A DNA stretch of 64,000 bases from Datisca glomerata (Eukaryota > Streptophyta > Magnoliopsida > Cucurbitales > Datiscaceae): contig QANY01002235.1 in assembly GCA_003255025.1 (NCBI GenBank), forward strand, positions 712,260 through 776,259, read 5' to 3'. The translations under genes were made by a program, and so were the position numbers. Positions 59,286 to 64,000 of this stretch are shown here, one piece after another; within the stretch, counting starts at the first letter, position 1; each line of letters opens with the position of its first letter. The notes beneath the pieces are model-generated. The model was not told where the DNA came from. It did not search any database and saw only the letters and a program-made list of their open reading frames with translations.

Positions 59286-62200
59286 TCATTTCTCATGATT
59301 TTCATCAGCAGTGTCTATCTTGATTATAAGCGGCTGGTTAAGATCCACCGTAGGTTCAGCCACAACGGGTAGCTGAGAGGAGGTCACCATTCCTTCAATA
59401 TCCTCATTTTCTGCTAAAGCTTTATCCAGAGCAGCCTTGGCTATTCTAGTGACACAGACCAACAGAACCACTGCATGCATGCCATGAAAACGTTTCAATT
59501 ATCTCCAGAGTCACATAGTGAAGAACATATAATTGGTTTTGGGTAATTTTCATTTGTCAATTCAAGCAAAAGTCAGTAACGTAATAAAAAATAAAATTAC
59601 ATGTCAACAGTCATATATTTAGTCTTATATGTGGTCCCACTATACTCCATAAAAACTCTAACTTATACTCCCCAAGCCCATTACATGTTCCATCTGTTAT
59701 TTTTACGACCAGTAATTAAAATTAATCCACAAATTAATGTAACTACCAACTGGATGTCTGTTTCTTGGGTTAAGCTTCAAAATTGCTGTGAAATCTGCTT
59801 AATATTTGAAGTGTGTGGTAGGGGCCTCATCCTTATTTAATAAGTAACACCACTCTCCCCACCCCCAAATAGAAAATTATATTAAATACAAAAATGTACT
59901 CCGGTTGAAGGGCATAAGTACATGCTAAAAGATGTTTGCACATTAATATTGAACTTACCAGATATCAGCAGACCCAATATGATAAGAGCCTGCATCCACA
60001 ACAGAGGAGTGCACAAACATCAGAATAATAGAAAATATTAGGTAAGCATTGCTGCATCCCTGTCATTTTTTTTTCGGGTCTGTGAAAGTAAATTTTGTAT
60101 TATACACAAACGTCCCTGAAAGGATTTACAGCACTACGAGCTTGATTCCAAGTGTAATGTTAGCAGACTCCAACCAGGTAATTTCATTATAGTAAGTCAA
60201 GACCGACTAAGTTATAGTCAACATTAATTTACCAAGTGATGTTCAATCACTTATATGTTGGTGCTTTGTCTCATTAAAATGATTTGTCAAATTAACCTAT
60301 GTATTATCGACAAATCACTTGGTCAACAAAGACTTGGTTTAAACTTAGTCAGTTTAGAGTTACTCATTTCATAATCAAAATCAAGAAAAACATTACAAAA
60401 AGATCTTTCTAATTCTAATTTCTATCCTTTCAACAATCCTAGAATTCCTTGCACCCTCAAAATGTGACGAAAAGAGGGCTGCATCCCTATCCTTACATGT
60501 TACAAAATGCAGCCTCCGTGCACTTTTTGTACTCGTACTGAAAAAGGCACTGTTGTAATTCATCAAGGGAAAAATCAGTGCTCATAGACTTGGTCATTAG
60601 TCTGGTGATGGTGAAAAGGGGAAGCACATGAATGCATAAGAAACAAGATCGTACTTACCCAACGGGTCTTCGAGAACTCATGCCAACCATGTGTCACATC
60701 AGAAAGATCTTTAAGAGTTGTTCCAACGTACACTAATGCAACAGTTATTGGCTGCACCACATATCATAACAGAGACAGTGTTATACAACTTAAACTGGAT
60801 TACGATATTCACATCCATGAGCATTCAGGCCATTAAAACAAAAGTGGGGGGGGCAATTCATACACAGTTTATAGTCCATATTGTGTTTTGAAATATTGCT
60901 TATTAACAACAGTAACATTTAACAATATCTGCAGTACTACAAAAAAACTTCCCACTAATGATACCAATAGTGATGACTCATGTAAAATGTCGCAATACAA
61001 CAATTACAAAGATATGGTAAAAATGTTAGATCGCGTTGGCATTCAGAATTCCTAATTAACCAAAAATTAGAAAGTAACAGCTGATTAAAACATAAAATCC
61101 TTGTACATGACAGATTGGGACAAGGCTTCCATTTGTTCAGCTATTATAGTCTTGTCTTCATACAGAAAAACATAGAGTACAACACAATTGATTAAGATTC
61201 TATATGATTGTGATACCAAATTGTTCAAACTTCAAATTGAAGCTAAATTTAGATTAATATACAATATGCAAGCATAAATATATTTTATTGCCAAAAGTAC
61301 ATCTCTGAGAAAATGAAAGGGGATGACCACAGGGCATCAACATGGAAACAAACTAGCTCATCGAGACATGCATCAATCAGGACAGAGCAATACGTTCCAA
61401 GTTCTAACTGATGAATTCGAGAGGTTATGGAAGATTCAAGATTTTGTTTAAGAAATACCAGAACAGTGAAAACATTATTAAAGTCAGACCCGAGCAAGGG
61501 TGGAGAGAATACCATCATTCCCAACCAAGAAGCCAACATGTATTGCCCTAGCGGGACAGGAGTGACAGACAAGAGGTAATTCAACATGTTAAATGGAAGC
61601 AAGGGTACAAGCCGGAGCAGCAATACAATCTACATGGTAGAAAAAAAAATTCCAGCTATACATAAGAGCGGACATTTTAGGATAAACCAAAAGTAAATCT
61701 ACAGGCATAATTTCGTTAAGCAAAGTTTCTCGAATTTTCAACAATTCAAATAACATCCAACTGATTGGGTTGGCGCAGTTGGTTAAGCCCCTAAACCCAT
61801 ACCTTAGAGTCGTGGGTTCGAGTCATATTCCTCCATTTCCCTTAGAATTTATAACTTAACTTTGACAAAAAAATAACGTCCTACTGGTAATTTAAAAGAA
61901 TAAAAGGCACTTTATCATCCAACTTATAATAAAATGACAATACCAGGGTTTTATTAGATATCCATCAGTAACACTATATTTCATTCTATAGCTCGGTCAA
62001 AGCATGCTGGAGCTGGATAACTTATCAAATGGAGTAAGGTTACTAGTTACTCTGAAAAGAAAAATCATAATGAGATGTGACGACACCCAATAAGAACTTT
62101 TGACAAAAGTAATTACAGATTAGACTTATTGTATGCCTCCAGACTATTTGTCTTCTCTTGGGACTTAAGGTGCTATAATATCTTGATGACATTTTTTAAA

Positions 62201-63782
62201 TATCCCATGATTCTCTTCTGCTTGCTAAAACAAGTTATAGCTCAGCAACTCGGACAATTTCTTTAAGCTATTCAACTGTTGTCTAGTGAAATACTTGATC
62301 AGCCCACCGTAAATTTCAACAGTTCCCACACTGATCGTTGCACTTCATCATATTTTACATCCTAATAGAACCCTACCTACAGACATCTTATATGCTTTTC
62401 GAATTCACTACCAGGTTAATCTTGGTGAAATGAAACGGTAGGGCATAACCAAGATGAATTTTCCATGGGTAGCATTAATTCTGTTACTGAAGTTTAGAAG
62501 TGATGTACACAAACCTTAAAGCCAGACCTATGTATTGCAATTGCAACTGATCGGAACTGTGGATAATCCTTCAACTTGGAGATAACATATGATCTTCCAA
62601 TCTGTACAAATTCCACTCATCAATCAAGGATAACTTAAAGGGAATAAAAAGGTAAATAAATAAAAAGAAATATGATATAACTCATAATAAAAGTGATATC
62701 AAAATGAAATCACGAATATTTAATAGCAAAACTTAATGTGATTTTCAAGGAGACTTGCATCCAGAAAAATGGGAATAATGACCCAATTATAAAGTTAATT
62801 ACCGTTCTTCCGAGAAGGAATGCTGCCCCAGCACCAACAGTTGCACCAATAGAATCAGCAAGGAAGCCCACAGGTAACCCAAACAAATACCCACCACCAA
62901 GCTGAAAGACATACAGGTACCATTTAGAGCCACACATATTAGGAATTTTACCTCCCTCCCTCCCCTCTCTCTCTCAAACACACACACACGTACAGACACA
63001 CACACGTACACACACACACGTACACACACACGTACACACACACACGTACACACACACGTACACACACACACGTACACACACACACGTACACACACACGTA
63101 CACACACACAGAAAAAAAGTGGAACTTAGCTCATTAACATTTATCATGCTTGAATCAATCAGAAGTGAGGAAGAACTTGAAAAAAAAAACAAAAAAAAGA
63201 CTACTGACGAAGTTTCAAAAAATAAATAACTCAGAAGTCTAACAAGGTCAATTCAGGAGCGCGATAATGCTTACAGTAAGAATGGAGGCTGGAACAGCCA
63301 AAACTGTCAGAGGAATGTATGCAACGGCCCTGCATACCAGAAAATTCGGCAAGGGGATAAATATTTCAGCATAAGCCATTTTCCATATAAAATATTAACT
63401 AATTTAGCAAACTCTTTGTGACTGCTGATTGATTAGGGACTTCCTCCAAGAAAAGTATTTTCATTTACAGGGAGAAGTCGTCAATTTGTTATCTAACTAT
63501 TTAGAAAGATAAGAGAACAGGAAGCCTGATAAATAGCATGATGATTATATTTCAAGCTCCTAAAGAGAAGGAAAACAACAACAATAATTGATAGCAAACA
63601 AAAACAACAATTGCTTCCAGTTTCAGAAGTTTTGAAAACACATTTTGTATATTCCTGACATCACTTCAGAGCACAGATAATAACACAAAATTTTGATTGC
63701 AAGTATTACAGTAGACTTACAGAGCAAGTGGACCCCAAGGGCCTAGATCCTGCTCGACCCATAACAAGAAGTCCTTCAGTAT
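59286..63782 (-). CDS. SNARE-associated Golgi / VTT-domain membrane protein (5' partial)
   Basis: Eight exons, all GT-AG and in frame: 63782-63721, 63329-63275, 62901-62803, 62601-62515, 61629-61513, 60751-60659, 59989-59959, 59470-59286. They encode 242 residues: [147 protein letters not shown], hydrophobic [17 protein letters not shown] and a hydrophilic tail [14 protein letters not shown]...LIIKID. The [FY]GxP...GxxxG...RLxPxxPF pattern defines the VTT/DedA-like family (TMEM41/TMEM64 relatives; plant 'SNARE associated Golgi protein'). Multi-pass endomembrane protein, possibly a lipid scramblase by analogy. Only the first exon (signal-anchor, perhaps 30 residues) lies beyond the window. Open throughout, so probably functional. 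Confidence 0.94.
61764..61870 (+). mobile_element. tRNA-derived SINE in an intron
   Basis: 107-bp element in intron 4 of the VTT gene, opposite to the gene's direction. Pol III box A TGGCGCAGTTGG (61771-61782) fits TRGCNNAGYNGG. Box B GGTTCGAGTC (61815-61824) fits GGTTCGANNC. It ends in an A-run and is flanked by AAATAACATCCAACTG (61748-61763) and AAATAACGTCCTACTG (61871-61886), an imperfect 16-bp target duplication. No acceptor-stem pairing, so not a tRNA gene. Confidence 0.88.
62978..63110. repeat. CA/CGTA microsatellite in an intron
   Basis: About 130 bp of (CA)n blocks punctuated every 8-12 bases by CGTA (CACACACACGTACACACACA). In intron 2 of the VTT gene. Alternating purine-pyrimidine throughout. 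The Cys/Val frames here are repeat translations. Confidence 0.95.
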
Positions 63783-64000
63783 CTGCATGAAGCACAATTT
63801 CTTAAAAACACAAAGCAATTTAAGCTGGTGAGAATCTGGGAGGAGCACAAAAAGAGTGAAAAACTGTAACCTGAAAAACTAATCACTTTTATCTAGTTCC
63901 CTTTTAATTCATATGAGCTTTTTTTTATATGATATTCACTCATATGATTTGACCAGAAAATAAATTAGTAATAGAAACTCAAACAAGGATTGCAAGCTTA
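63783..64000 (-). other. Intron of the VTT-domain gene running off the window
   Basis: Starts with a good acceptor (ATGCAG) before exon 63782. No earlier exon is recognised in the remaining 218 bp; the first exon is probably to the right. Confidence 0.6.

Noticed and set aside
61764..61870. Possible tRNA gene
   Set aside because: Boxes A and B are present but the ends do not form an acceptor stem, and a target duplication flanks it, so SINE is the better call.
62799..63192. Cys/Val-rich open frames
   Set aside because: Direct translations of the CA/CGTA microsatellite; the overlapping real exon (62901-62803) is in the VTT gene.

Overview
The window is plant nuclear DNA, most likely from a eudicot. 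It is AT-rich, its genes carry GT-AG introns, and it is dominated by decayed transposable elements. Two genes look intact: a heavy-metal-associated isoprenylated plant protein (HIPP), and the 3' part of a SNARE-associated/VTT-domain Golgi membrane protein gene that runs off the right edge. I cannot name the species. Runs of N at 14964-14982 and 19453 show a draft assembly.

Layout, left half. 1-6575 looks like the right-hand part of a degenerate Mutator-like element (MULE). It has a transposase pseudogene on + and a DUF1985-type second ORF on -, the gene pair known from Kaonashi-type MULEs. 6580-14520 is a dead LINE split by a Copia retrotransposon (6966-12008) with 287-bp LTRs and a 5-bp target duplication. 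The RNase H region of that Copia carries about 225 bp of plastid-type 23S rRNA sequence. 14.6-20.1 kb holds a GA tract with an assembly gap, a MULE transposase fragment and a Gypsy-type gag relic on -. 20093-20968 is a solo LTR flanked by TCATG. 22.6-23.1 kb joins a Gypsy RT fragment to a LINE 3' fragment. 23564-28260 is a non-coding, repeat-filled LTR element resembling a LARD.

Middle. 28348-30010 is an intron-containing fragment of the cohesin regulator gene PDS5 with an internal deletion and two stop codons. It is followed by hairpin repeats and a CACTA-like terminus at 31010. A second, much decayed Copia element (31886-40635, same family as the solo LTR) interrupts an array of palindromic TTGAA/TTCAA repeats. 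41.6-49.1 kb holds a pair of palindrome-bearing direct repeats, a degenerate tandem array and a second LINE pseudogene on -.

Right. The HIPP gene (52951-51013, -) has three exons. A 54.1-54.4 kb minisatellite and several kb of featureless AT-rich DNA follow. The VTT-domain gene (63782-59286, -) has eight visible exons, with a tRNA-derived SINE and a CA/CGTA microsatellite in its introns.

The genes do not form a pathway. Most of the sequence is explained by serial insertion, nesting and decay of transposons between ordinary housekeeping genes. I found no evidence for a new multi-gene system. The most unusual items are the plastid 23S fragment inside Copia, the PDS5 fragment beside a CACTA-like end, and the hairpin arrays. 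Positions and translations are read by eye.
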